From Thermomicrobiales bacterium (GTDB lineage: Bacteria; Chloroflexota; Limnocylindria; Limnocylindrales; CSP1-4), in the NCBI GenBank assembly GCA_004525275.1, contig SPCO01000055.1, positions 1 through 8,103 on the forward strand: a DNA stretch of 8,103 bases, written 5' to 3'. Shown in pieces: positions 1-6,659 of the stretch. A program made the position numbers and the translations under genes. The notes under the pieces are model-generated. The model saw only the letters and a program-made list of their open reading frames with translations. It was not told where the DNA came from and made no database searches. Position 1 is the first letter of the stretch, and each line of letters starts with the position of its first letter.

Positions 1-498
1 CCGAATGATCCGGCGGCGGCCGAGGCGCTCGAACGCGCCGCGCGTCTGCTCGACTCCGTCCCGAAGGTCGATCCCCGGGGGGATCCGCCGGGTCTTGGCG
101 ACGGCGGCGAGATCGGAGGTCTGAGCGTCCCATCCGCTACGCCGGATCCGGCCCTCCTGACACTTGCCCTGGAGGAGGCCCTCGAGGCGGGTGATCTTGA
201 GGAGGCGCGGCAGCGGGCTCTCAGGGCGGCCGAGGCTCACCGCGCGGTCGGTCAATTTCATGCCGCCGTGGACGCTTGCTATCAGGCCCTCGCGATCCAG
301 CCCGCAGATCCGGATATCCACCTGCTCCTCGCCGAGCTTTACCTCGATCGCGGTTGGCGGGGACCGGCCGCCGACAAGCTCGTCCTTCTCGGTCGCCTCT
401 CACAGCTGACCGACGACAGCGCGACACGCGAGCGGCTGTGCCACCTCGCGGCGGCGACGTTCCCGGATGACGCTCGACTCACGGCCATCTGCGCCTGA
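1..498 (+). CDS. TPR-like helical-repeat protein, C-terminal part (5' end outside window)
   Basis: The reading frame is open from base 1 to a TGA at 496-498, giving 165 visible residues; the start lies upstream of the window. Residues 1-20 are a helical Ala/Glu/Leu/Arg segment. Residues 24-50 are a Gly/Pro/Asp-rich linker. From about residue 51 to 115 come Ala/Leu-rich helical pairs; the stretch around residues 83-104 (VGQFHAAVDACYQALAIQP) has the spacing of a tetratricopeptide repeat, and the next helix contains LLLAELYLDRG. TPR folds usually mediate protein-protein contacts; nothing visible here names a partner or an enzymatic role. It is followed by a gap of about 70 bases with a promoter-like element before cdaA, so it may belong to a separate transcription unit. 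The exact function is not recognised. Confidence 0.7.
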   Translation, partial: PNDPAAAEALERAARLLDSVPKVDPRGDPPGLGDGGEIGGLSVPSATPDPALLTLALEEALEAGDLEEARQRALRAAEAHRAVGQFHAAVDACYQALAIQPADPDIHLLLAELYLDRGWRGPAADKLVLLGRLSQLTDDSATRERLCHLAAATFPDDARLTAICA

Positions 499-553
499 TC
501 GCTGCCTGTCCCGGCGCGGCTGGATCCGTCCCGTGGGGGACCCCGTGTCACGA

Positions 554-562
554 TGCTACACT
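554..562 (+). promoter_or_regulatory. Possible extended -10 promoter element before cdaA
   Basis: TGCTACACT has the form TGn-TAnnnT of an extended -10 element, with TACACT at 557-562. Transcription would be expected to begin 6-9 bases downstream, around 569-571, which coincides with the second in-frame ATG of cdaA at 571. The -35 position (about 534-539) is G-rich and does not resemble TTGACA, so support comes only from the -10 and its placement. If real, the cdaA message would be leaderless or nearly so. Confidence 0.35.
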
Positions 563-570
563 CGGTTCCG

Positions 571-1611
571 ATGCTTCCTCTCCTCGACTCGATCATCGAC
601 CAGGTCAGCCTGACGACGATCGTCGACATCGGGATCACCGCGCTCCTGATCTATTGGCTGTTCAGCCTCATCCGAGGGACACGAGCGGTCCGCCTGGTGA
701 TCGGCGTCAGCGTCCTGGTCCTGGTGTATGGCCTGGCCGTCGCGTTCGATCTCAAGCTCCTGACCAGGATCGTCGAAGCGGGCGCGGTCGTCGGGCTATT
801 TGCCCTCGTCGTCATCTTCCAGCCGGAGTTGCGTCGGGCGCTGGAGCGCATCGGACGGGTCGGATCCTTCGGCTGGCTCCTGTCGCCCGCCGAGTCCCGA
901 GCCGTCGAGCACGTGGCCAGCGAAGTCGCGCAGGCCGCGGCCGAGATGTCCGCGGACGGCCACGGCGCGCTTATCGTGCTGCAGCGGGAAACCGGCCTCG
1001 AGGAACTCGCCGAGACCGGGGTGATGATCCACGGCGATGTCTCAGCTGATCTCCTGCGGACGATCTTCATGCCGAAGTCGGCATTGCACGATGGCGCCGT
1101 CATCATCCGCGAGGAGCAGATCGTCGCGGCGGGCGCGCTCCTTCCGTTGGCTGAGATGTCGATCCACACTGAGCGGTTCGGGACGCGCCACAGGGCCGCC
1201 CTCGGGATCGCTGAGCAAACCGACGCCGTGGTCGTGGTCGTCTCGGAAGAGAACGGACAGATCAGCCTGGTTGAGCGCGCCCGGATCGTCCGAAATCTGA
1301 CCGAGGTCGGACTCGCCCGGGCGATCAGGACGCTGCTTGATCCCGCCGGCGGCCGCCGCTCACCCTTCGGCTGGCGCATGACCGGGTTCCGATCCACGTC
1401 CGATGCACGGTCGTCGCGTTCGGGGTACCTGCGTCGCCTGGTAGGACGCACCGGCACTCCCCAGGCGACACCGGCCCCAAAGCAGGCGAGCCCAGCCACC
1501 CCGGCCGTCACTTCCGAGGTCCAGCCCGCCGCTGCCCTGCCGCTGCCATCGGGCACGACCTCGCCCACGACCGACGACCGGGGCGCGTCTGCGGCGCCCA
1601 CCCAGCAGTGA
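571..1611 (+). CDS. cdaA: Diadenylate cyclase CdaA (c-di-AMP synthase, membrane type)
   Basis: It condenses two ATP into cyclic di-AMP, a second messenger that controls potassium and osmotic balance and wall homeostasis in many Gram-positive bacteria. Numbered from ATG 571 (346 aa), three hydrophobic segments lie near residues 15-34, 39-58 and 67-83. They are followed by the linker FQPELRRALERIG, typical of CdaA, and a DAC domain at about 110-256. The signature motifs are intact: DGA at 174-176 (in LHDGAVII) and GTRHR at 204-208, the nucleotide-binding and catalytic motifs of the family. After the DAC domain comes a tail of about 80 residues, first Arg/Ser-rich, then Pro/Ala/Thr-rich and probably disordered; CdaA proteins usually end soon after the domain, near 270-280 aa. 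The start is uncertain: ATG 553 would add six residues (MLHSVP), but neither ATG has a good Shine-Dalgarno, and 571 fits the upstream -10-like element. It overlaps cdaR by 4 bases (GTGA). Confidence 0.96.
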   Translation: MLPLLDSIIDQVSLTTIVDIGITALLIYWLFSLIRGTRAVRLVIGVSVLVLVYGLAVAFDLKLLTRIVEAGAVVGLFALVVIFQPELRRALERIGRVGSFGWLLSPAESRAVEHVASEVAQAAAEMSADGHGALIVLQRETGLEELAETGVMIHGDVSADLLRTIFMPKSALHDGAVIIREEQIVAAGALLPLAEMSIHTERFGTRHRAALGIAEQTDAVVVVVSEENGQISLVERARIVRNLTEVGLARAIRTLLDPAGGRRSPFGWRMTGFRSTSDARSSRSGYLRRLVGRTGTPQATPAPKQASPATPAVTSEVQPAAALPLPSGTTSPTTDDRGASAAPTQQ

Positions 1612-2843
1612 GACGGATCCTCGGGCGGATCGTCCACAACTGGCCGCTCAAGCTCGCCGCGGTCGGCCTTGCCACGCTCTTGTTCGGCGGACTGGCGCTC
1701 TCCCAGAACACCCAGTCCTACCAGGGCGTCATCCCAGTCCGGCAGATCAATGACCCGCCCGACACGTATGTGCTCACCCCGCCACCGCCGGTCACCCAGG
1801 TCCGATACTTCGCTCCGAGTGGCGTCCCGGTCGCGGCTAGCACATTTCTCGCCACGATCGATCTCGAGAACTTCGCCGACACGGTCGGCGTCGTCAGCGT
1901 CCCGATCTCGGTGACCAGCCCGGATCCGCGGATCCGGATCCTCGGGTTCGAGCCGGCCTTCGCAACGATCGAACTCGACCAGCTCATCTCCGTCGACGAC
2001 ATCCCGGTCCGGGTCGTTCATGGCGAGGTCCCGGACGGCCTGACCATGGGCGAGACGTCGGTCCAACCGTCGACCGTGACCGTGTCTGGGGCGGCGTCGA
2101 TCGTCTCGAAGGTTGACTCCGTTCGTGCCGACGTGGTCATCGGATCGACCGGGATCGACGTGGACGAGGACGTCCGCCTGGTGCCGGTCGACAAGCTGGG
2201 CGATGCCCTCCGACCACTGGACATCACACCGCCGACGGCGCGCGTCAAGATCGCGGTCTTCTCCGATCAACAGAGCCGCGCGTTACCGGTGAACCCGATC
2301 ATCATCGGAGACCCGGCAGCCGGGTTCGAGGTCGCCGCGGTCAGCGTGGAGCCCCAGGTCGTTCTGGTCGCCGGCGACGCCGACCGCCTGATCGAACTGA
2401 CAAAGGTCGACACCATTCCGATCTCCCTGACTGGGGTGTCCGGCAGCGAGACCGTCACCGTCGAGTTGGCCCTGCCTGACGAGGTCGTTGCCGTTGACGA
2501 CGACAGCGTCACGGTCACGATCAGCCTGCGCCCGGTGACGGCGACGCGAACCTTTGATTCGGGGCTCCGGTTGGTGGGCGCCAGCAGCGAGCTCGAATAC
2601 GCGCTGTCCACCGACCGTGTTCTGGTGACGATCGGCGGGTCGACGGCCGACCTCGACCGATTGTCGGGTTCGACGCTGGTCATGGATCTCGACGTCAGCG
2701 GTCTCGGACCAGGCGAGCATGACGTCGCTGCGACGGCCAGCCTGCCCGTCGGCACGACCTTGGTGGCGGTAAGCCCGGCGATCGTGCGGGTCACGATCGC
2801 GAGCCCGACACGCTCGGTCCTACCCGTACCATCCGGAGGCTGA
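1608..2843 (+). CDS. cdaR: CdaR, YbbR-domain regulator of CdaA
   Basis: CdaR is a membrane-anchored extracytoplasmic protein that in Firmicutes binds CdaA and modulates c-di-AMP synthesis. The GTG start at 1608 shares GTGA with the cdaA stop, indicating translational coupling; the product is 411 aa. The N-terminus has the family hallmark NWPLKLAAVGLATLLFG, with a single membrane helix at about residues 14-31 acting as a signal anchor. The rest is beta-rich and low in Cys, and can be read as four successive YbbR-like repeats at roughly 36-126, 130-215, 222-307 and 310-400. Each repeat starts with a short strand such as IPVR or LPVN and ends with a VxVxI-like strand; repeat limits are by eye. 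The chain ends in a Pro/Ser/Gly-rich tail, and its last Gly codons (GGAGGC) also form the Shine-Dalgarno of glmM. Adjacency to cdaA and glmM is the conserved context and makes the call firm despite the low sequence conservation of YbbR proteins. Confidence 0.93.
   Translation: MRRILGRIVHNWPLKLAAVGLATLLFGGLALSQNTQSYQGVIPVRQINDPPDTYVLTPPPPVTQVRYFAPSGVPVAASTFLATIDLENFADTVGVVSVPISVTSPDPRIRILGFEPAFATIELDQLISVDDIPVRVVHGEVPDGLTMGETSVQPSTVTVSGAASIVSKVDSVRADVVIGSTGIDVDEDVRLVPVDKLGDALRPLDITPPTARVKIAVFSDQQSRALPVNPIIIGDPAAGFEVAAVSVEPQVVLVAGDADRLIELTKVDTIPISLTGVSGSETVTVELALPDEVVAVDDDSVTVTISLRPVTATRTFDSGLRLVGASSELEYALSTDRVLVTIGGSTADLDRLSGSTLVMDLDVSGLGPGEHDVAATASLPVGTTLVAVSPAIVRVTIASPTRSVLPVPSGG
1920..1937. 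repeat. Perfect 18-bp palindrome inside cdaR
   Basis: CCGGATCCGCGGATCCGG reads the same on both strands, with its centre between 1928 and 1929. A further GGATCC at 1936-1941 makes three GGATCC units in 20 bases. It encodes the Asp-Pro-Arg-Ile-Arg stretch of the first YbbR repeat. The window is very rich in GATC, so a chance origin from codon choice is likely. Confidence 0.5.
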
Positions 2844-2848
2844 ACAGC

Positions 2849-4183
2849 ATGTCTCGATTGTTCGGTACCGACGGGATCAGGGGTGTCGCGAACGTCGATC
2901 TCAAGCCGACTACGGCCTATGCCCTGGGTCGTGCCGTCGCCCACCGACTTGTCGGTCAGGGTGGAGGGATCGTGATCGGCCAGGACACCCGTAGATCGGG
3001 TGACATGTTCGTGGCGGCCATCGTGGCCGGCGCGACGAGTCTCGGCGCGGATGCGCACGTCGTCGGCGTGGTGCCAACCCCGGCCCTGGCATTCATCACC
3101 GGCCACGGGCCGTTCGCCGCCGGGATCATGGTCTCGGCATCCCACAACCCGGCGGCCGACAACGGACTCAAGGTCCTCGACGGTGACGGACTCAAGCTCG
3201 ACGACTCGGTCGAGAACGAACTCGAAGCACTCGTCTGGCGCTCGGAAGAGCTGGCCGGACGGCCGAATGACGAGCTCGGTCGGGTCATCGACGGCGGCGC
3301 TCGACTGGACGAGTACCGAGCCCACCGGATCGGCCTTGCCGAGGGCATCAAGGCCAACGGACTCCGGCTGGTGCTCGACGCGGCCAATGGATCCGGCTCG
3401 TTCGTCGGACCGGAGATCCTGGCCGCGACCGGGGCATCGGTCGAAGCCATCCACGCGGATCCTGATGGCACCAACATCAACGTCCGCTCAGGTGCCACCG
3501 CGCCGTCGTCCCTTGCCGCGGCCGTCCTCGCCAGCGGAGCCGACGTAGGTTTCGCGCTCGATGGCGACGCCGATCGGCTGATCGCCGTTGATGCCGCCGG
3601 CCAGGTCGTCGACGGCGACCAGGTGCTGGGCATTTTGGCCCTCGATCGGCTGGCGCGTGGGGCACTGCCGGGCGGCGTCCTCGTCGTCTCGGTTCTCTCG
3701 AATGGCGGGCTGCAGGCCGTCGTCGAGGCTGCCGGAGGACAGGTCGTGCGGACGCCCGTGGGCGACAAGTACATCCTCGAAGGGATGCAGGTCTCCGGCG
3801 CCGGTCTGGGCGGCGAGAAGAGCGGTCACGTCATCGTCCTGGAGCAGACGACCTCGGGAGACGGCATCGTCACCGCACTCGAAGTTCTGCGGGTGATGGG
3901 TCGTCGCGAATCGGGTCTGGCCGAGCTGGCAGCCGCCATCCCGATGCTCCCGCAGCAACAGCGGGCCGTGCACGCCCGTCACAAGGACCAATGGGAGGGA
4001 GATCCAGTCCTGCAGACCGCGATCGCAGACGCGACTCGTCGACTTGGCGGGAGCGGTCGTGTGCTCATTCGTCCGTCCGGCACCGAACCAGCGCTTCGGG
4101 TGATGGTCGAAGGACCGGACGCTGACCTGGTTGCGGAGCTCGCCGACCTGCTCGCGACGCTTGCGGGAGAGCGACTAGACTAG
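2849..4183 (+). CDS. glmM: Phosphoglucosamine mutase GlmM
   Basis: It converts glucosamine-6-phosphate to glucosamine-1-phosphate in the cytoplasmic route to UDP-GlcNAc, hence peptidoglycan. The 444 aa length is standard. Motifs in order: N-terminal LFGTDGIRGVAN; the phosphoserine loop SASHNP with catalytic Ser98; the metal-binding loop DGDADR at 238-243; the sugar-recognition loop GEKSGH at 322-327; and the phosphate-binding loop RPSGTEP at 408-414. All key residues are present, so it should be active. The ATG is preceded by GGAGG at 2835-2839 with a 9-base spacer, lying within the last codons of cdaR and 5 bases past its stop, so the genes are surely co-transcribed. In Bacillus, Lactococcus and relatives GlmM binds CdaA and inhibits it, which fits this order. 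The stop codon sits in a perfect inverted repeat (4171-4187). Confidence 0.98.
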   Translation: MSRLFGTDGIRGVANVDLKPTTAYALGRAVAHRLVGQGGGIVIGQDTRRSGDMFVAAIVAGATSLGADAHVVGVVPTPALAFITGHGPFAAGIMVSASHNPAADNGLKVLDGDGLKLDDSVENELEALVWRSEELAGRPNDELGRVIDGGARLDEYRAHRIGLAEGIKANGLRLVLDAANGSGSFVGPEILAATGASVEAIHADPDGTNINVRSGATAPSSLAAAVLASGADVGFALDGDADRLIAVDAAGQVVDGDQVLGILALDRLARGALPGGVLVVSVLSNGGLQAVVEAAGGQVVRTPVGDKYILEGMQVSGAGLGGEKSGHVIVLEQTTSGDGIVTALEVLRVMGRRESGLAELAAAIPMLPQQQRAVHARHKDQWEGDPVLQTAIADATRRLGGSGRVLIRPSGTEPALRVMVEGPDADLVAELADLLATLAGERLD

Positions 4184-4187
4184 TCGC
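4171..4187. repeat. Perfect 7-bp inverted repeat over the glmM stop codon
   Basis: GCGACTA (4171-4177), spacer GAC, then TAGTCGC (4181-4187) form perfect complementary arms. In RNA this is a short hairpin with a 3-base loop; in DNA it could be an operator half-site pair. No U-tract follows, so it is not a standard rho-independent terminator. It includes the glmM TAG and overlaps a -10-like TAGACT. Confidence 0.55.
4176..4181 (+). promoter_or_regulatory. Possible -10 element of an internal glmS promoter
   Basis: TAGACT fits the TAnnnT pattern and resembles the TACACT before cdaA. Transcription from it would start near 4188 and give a 5' leader of about 40 bases carrying the glmS Shine-Dalgarno. 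No convincing -35 is seen 16-18 bases upstream. The element lies inside the inverted repeat, so a protein bound there could block it. This is a weak call from a short motif. Confidence 0.25.
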
Positions 4188-4230
4188 GGTGCCCACCCAT
4201 CGGAGTCACCAGAGCGGGAGGGCCTGAGAC

Positions 4231-6063
4231 ATGTGTGGCATCGTCGGGTACACGGGTCCGCGCGAGGCCGGCCCGATCCTCATCGAGGGCCTACGCCGAC
4301 TTGAGTACCGGGGATACGATTCGGCGGGCATCGCGCTGGTCGACGACGCCGGTGACATGTTCGTCGAGAAGCGCGCCGGCAAGCTCGTCAATCTTCAGGC
4401 CGCGATCGCCGATCGGACACCCCATGCAGCGATCGGTCTCGCCCACACGCGCTGGGCCACGCACGGACGCCCGAACGACCTCAACGCGCACCCGCACCGC
4501 GACTGCACGGGCCGGATCACGGTCATCCACAACGGCATAATCGAGAATTTCCGGGAGCTGCGCGATGGCCTGGAGGCTCGCGGTCACGTGCTCCAATCGG
4601 AGACCGACACCGAGGCGATCGCGCATCTGATCGAGGAGGCGTACGACAGCGACCTGGCCGAGGCCGTTCGGACCACGCTCCGCCAACTCGACGGCGCGTA
4701 TGCCATCGCGGTCATGCACGTCGGCGAAGGTGACCGGCTTATCGGGGCTCGAAAGGATGTCCCGTTGGTCGTCGGCATCGGCGAAGGCGAGACCTTCCTG
4801 GCTTCGGACGTCGCGGCCATCCTGGCCCACACCGACCAGGTCGTCTTCCTGGAGGACGGCGACGTCGCCGACCTTCGGCCGTGGGGCGTGACGATCACCG
4901 ATGCCGGTGGTGTGCCGCGTGAGAGGGCAGTGACGACGATCGATTGGAGCCTCGAGGCGGCCGAGAAGGGCGGCTACGAACACTTCATGCTCAAGGAGAT
5001 CAACGAACAGCCCCTGTCGCTCAGCCAATGCATCGCGGGCCGGGTCGATCGCGACGATCGGATCCAGGTCGGGGAACTGGCCGGGATGGAGGATGTCCTC
5101 GGCAGGGTCACGAGGGTCGAACTGATCGCCTGCGGGAGCGCCTTCTTCGCCGCGCTCATCGGAGCGGCGGCGATCCAGGAATGGGCGGGGATCCCGGCCC
5201 GAGCAGCCATCGGCTCGGAATTCCGCTATGCCCCACCGCCGCTCGACGGGCAGACGCTCGTGATCGCCGTGACCCAGTCCGGGGAGACGGCGGATACGAT
5301 CGCCCCGACCCGCCTGGCTCGCCAGCGAGGGTGTCCGGTCATCGCCGTGACCAACACCGTCGGCTCGGCCATCACCCGCGAGTCGGATGCCGTGCTCTAT
5401 CTGCAGGCTGGGCCGGAGATCGCGGTGGCCGCCTCGAAGACCTTCGTCACCCAGGTCGCGACGCTGACCATGCTGGCGGCCGCCATCGCCAAGATCCGGG
5501 GCGCGCTTTCGGACGCCGATGAACTGGCGCTTGGGGCGGCCCTCCGAGCGCTTCCTGCGGCAGCCGGGCGGGCCTTGGAGGCGGCCTCACTGACGACCCC
5601 GGACCTCGCGCGGCGCTACGTCAACTCGCGCGGGTTCATGTTCGTCGCTCGCGGAACGACCTACCCCGCCGCGCTTGAAGGTGCCTTGAAGCTCAAGGAA
5701 GTCAGTTATGTGCACGCCGAGGGATACGCGGCGGGTGAGCTGAAGCATGGCCCGATCTCGCTCCTGGACGCGGAGTGTCCGTTGGTGGCCATCGCCACGC
5801 GCTCGCCCGTCTATGACAAGGTGATCAGTAACGTGATGGAAGGCCGTGCGCGCGACGCCCGGGTGATCGCGGTTGCCACAGAAGGCGACGAGAGCATCGG
5901 CCTGGTCGCGGACGACGTCTGTTGGATCCCGGACACGCACCAGGCGCTGACGCCCATCCTGGCCGTCATCCCGCTCCAATTATTCGCCTATCACATCGCG
6001 GTCGCTCGGGGAACCGATGTGGACCAGCCGCGCAACCTCGCCAAGTCGGTCACGGTCGAGTAG
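4231..6063 (+). CDS. glmS: Glutamine--fructose-6-phosphate aminotransferase (isomerizing) GlmS
   Basis: It makes glucosamine-6-phosphate from fructose-6-phosphate and glutamine, the entry step to UDP-GlcNAc and the substrate source for GlmM upstream. The 610 aa length is close to E. coli (609). The start is fixed by biology: MCGIVGY places the nucleophile Cys at position 2, exposed after Met removal. The glutaminase domain (about 2-215) has RWATHG at 74-79 and NGIIEN at 101-106. Two SIS domains follow: the first (about 290-425) with CGS at 301-303 and TQSGETADT from 348, the second (about 460-600) with GELKHG at 502-507. The C-terminal NLAKSVTVE carries the catalytic Lys605. CGS and TQS replace the commoner CGT and SQS, conservative changes. 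GGAGG at 4217-4221 is spaced 9 bases from the ATG. The gap from glmM is only 47 bases, too short for the glmS ribozyme of Firmicutes, so that feedback control is absent at this site. Confidence 0.98.
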   Translation: MCGIVGYTGPREAGPILIEGLRRLEYRGYDSAGIALVDDAGDMFVEKRAGKLVNLQAAIADRTPHAAIGLAHTRWATHGRPNDLNAHPHRDCTGRITVIHNGIIENFRELRDGLEARGHVLQSETDTEAIAHLIEEAYDSDLAEAVRTTLRQLDGAYAIAVMHVGEGDRLIGARKDVPLVVGIGEGETFLASDVAAILAHTDQVVFLEDGDVADLRPWGVTITDAGGVPRERAVTTIDWSLEAAEKGGYEHFMLKEINEQPLSLSQCIAGRVDRDDRIQVGELAGMEDVLGRVTRVELIACGSAFFAALIGAAAIQEWAGIPARAAIGSEFRYAPPPLDGQTLVIAVTQSGETADTIAPTRLARQRGCPVIAVTNTVGSAITRESDAVLYLQAGPEIAVAASKTFVTQVATLTMLAAAIAKIRGALSDADELALGAALRALPAAAGRALEAASLTTPDLARRYVNSRGFMFVARGTTYPAALEGALKLKEVSYVHAEGYAAGELKHGPISLLDAECPLVAIATRSPVYDKVISNVMEGRARDARVIAVATEGDESIGLVADDVCWIPDTHQALTPILAVIPLQLFAYHIAVARGTDVDQPRNLAKSVTVE

Positions 6064-6077
6064 TGCCCGGCGGATCG

Positions 6078-6659
6078 ATGGGCGATGGGATTGTTCCGGC
6101 CGGCACGACCGAGCTCGGAATCGACATCATCAAAGTCGATCGGATCCAGGCGTCATTGGAGCGGTTCGGCGAGCGATTCACGAAGCGGGTCCTGACCGAT
6201 CCGGAGCGGAGCTACGTGCGCGATCGCCCGGAGACCATGGCCGGCCGCTGGGCAGCCAAGGAGGCCGTCTCCAAGGTCCTTGGCCTGGGCGTCAGGGGGA
6301 TCGGTTGGCGCGATATCGAGATCGAACGGCTGCCGACCGGCCAACCGAGCGTCCGCCTGCACGGTCGGGCCGCGGTCCGCGCCGAGCAGCTTGGCATGGA
6401 CCGGATCGCGGTCTCGATCTCGCATGAATCCGACTACGCGGTCGCCGTCGCGTTTGGTATCCGAACGGCTGGTGGCCGGTATGTCTTCCCGCCCGACATC
6501 GAGGATCGGCTCGACGATCGAGAGCGCCAGATCCTGGCCCGGATCGAGCGCCTTCGAGCGATGGCCGTTGCCGGCGGCGCGGAGGCGCTTGCCTCCGATG
6601 CGCCGCAACCCGGGGCGACCATCCAGGAGCCGATCCCCAGCGAGCCGGCCGATGGCTGA
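6078..6659 (+). CDS. acpS: Holo-[acyl-carrier-protein] synthase AcpS with C-terminal extension
   Basis: It transfers 4'-phosphopantetheine from CoA to a serine of acyl carrier protein, activating it for fatty-acid synthesis. From ATG 6078 the product is 193 aa. The core matches AcpS: GIDIIKVDRI with Mg-binding Asp16, RFTKRVLT, GRWAAKEAVSKVLGLG with Glu62, and SISHESDYAVAVAF from residue 113. Typical AcpS proteins end about here at 120-130 aa, but this one continues for roughly 65 residues. That extension has a charged, probably helical part (DIEDRLDDRERQILARIERL) followed by an Ala/Pro/Glu-rich tail. An in-frame GTG at 6063 shares its G with the glmS stop (TAGTG) and would add five residues; neither start has a strong Shine-Dalgarno, and ATG was chosen as the better codon. 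Reading through from glmS is likely coupled. The 3' end overlaps nnrD by 8 bases. Confidence 0.93.
   Translation: MGDGIVPAGTTELGIDIIKVDRIQASLERFGERFTKRVLTDPERSYVRDRPETMAGRWAAKEAVSKVLGLGVRGIGWRDIEIERLPTGQPSVRLHGRAAVRAEQLGMDRIAVSISHESDYAVAVAFGIRTAGGRYVFPPDIEDRLDDRERQILARIERLRAMAVAGGAEALASDAPQPGATIQEPIPSEPADG

Noticed and set aside
69..84. GATCCCC-GG-GGGGATC inverted repeat in the TPR gene
   Set aside because: It encodes part of the Asp/Pro/Gly linker, has only a 2-base spacer, and fits the general GATC and GC richness; no regulatory position.
528..541. Short hairpin (GTCCC, loop GTGG, GGGAC) after the TPR gene, considered as a terminator
   Set aside because: The stem is only 5 bp and is followed by C/G-rich sequence rather than a T-tract.
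651..2270. A 539-codon open frame on the - strand
   Set aside because: It lies opposite cdaA and cdaR, both of which have clear family motifs. Its product is Arg/Asp/Ser-rich without recognisable domains, as expected for antisense frames in GC-rich DNA.
2267..3454. A 395-codon open frame on the - strand
   Set aside because: It is the shadow of cdaR and glmM; its composition is low-complexity and no domain is recognisable.
4184..4230. Possible glmS ribozyme or other riboswitch before glmS
   Set aside because: Only 47 bases separate glmM and glmS, far less than the ribozyme or a c-di-AMP riboswitch needs, and no conserved core is seen.
5922..6077. N-terminal extension of the acpS frame back into glmS
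   Set aside because: The frame is open upstream, but the bases encode the conserved C-terminus of GlmS; AcpS homology begins only after 6100.
6280..6651. N-terminal extension of the nnrD frame back into acpS
   Set aside because: This part is Arg/Ser/Pro-rich with no domain and overlaps the AcpS motifs in another frame; the ATG at 6652 is the sensible start.
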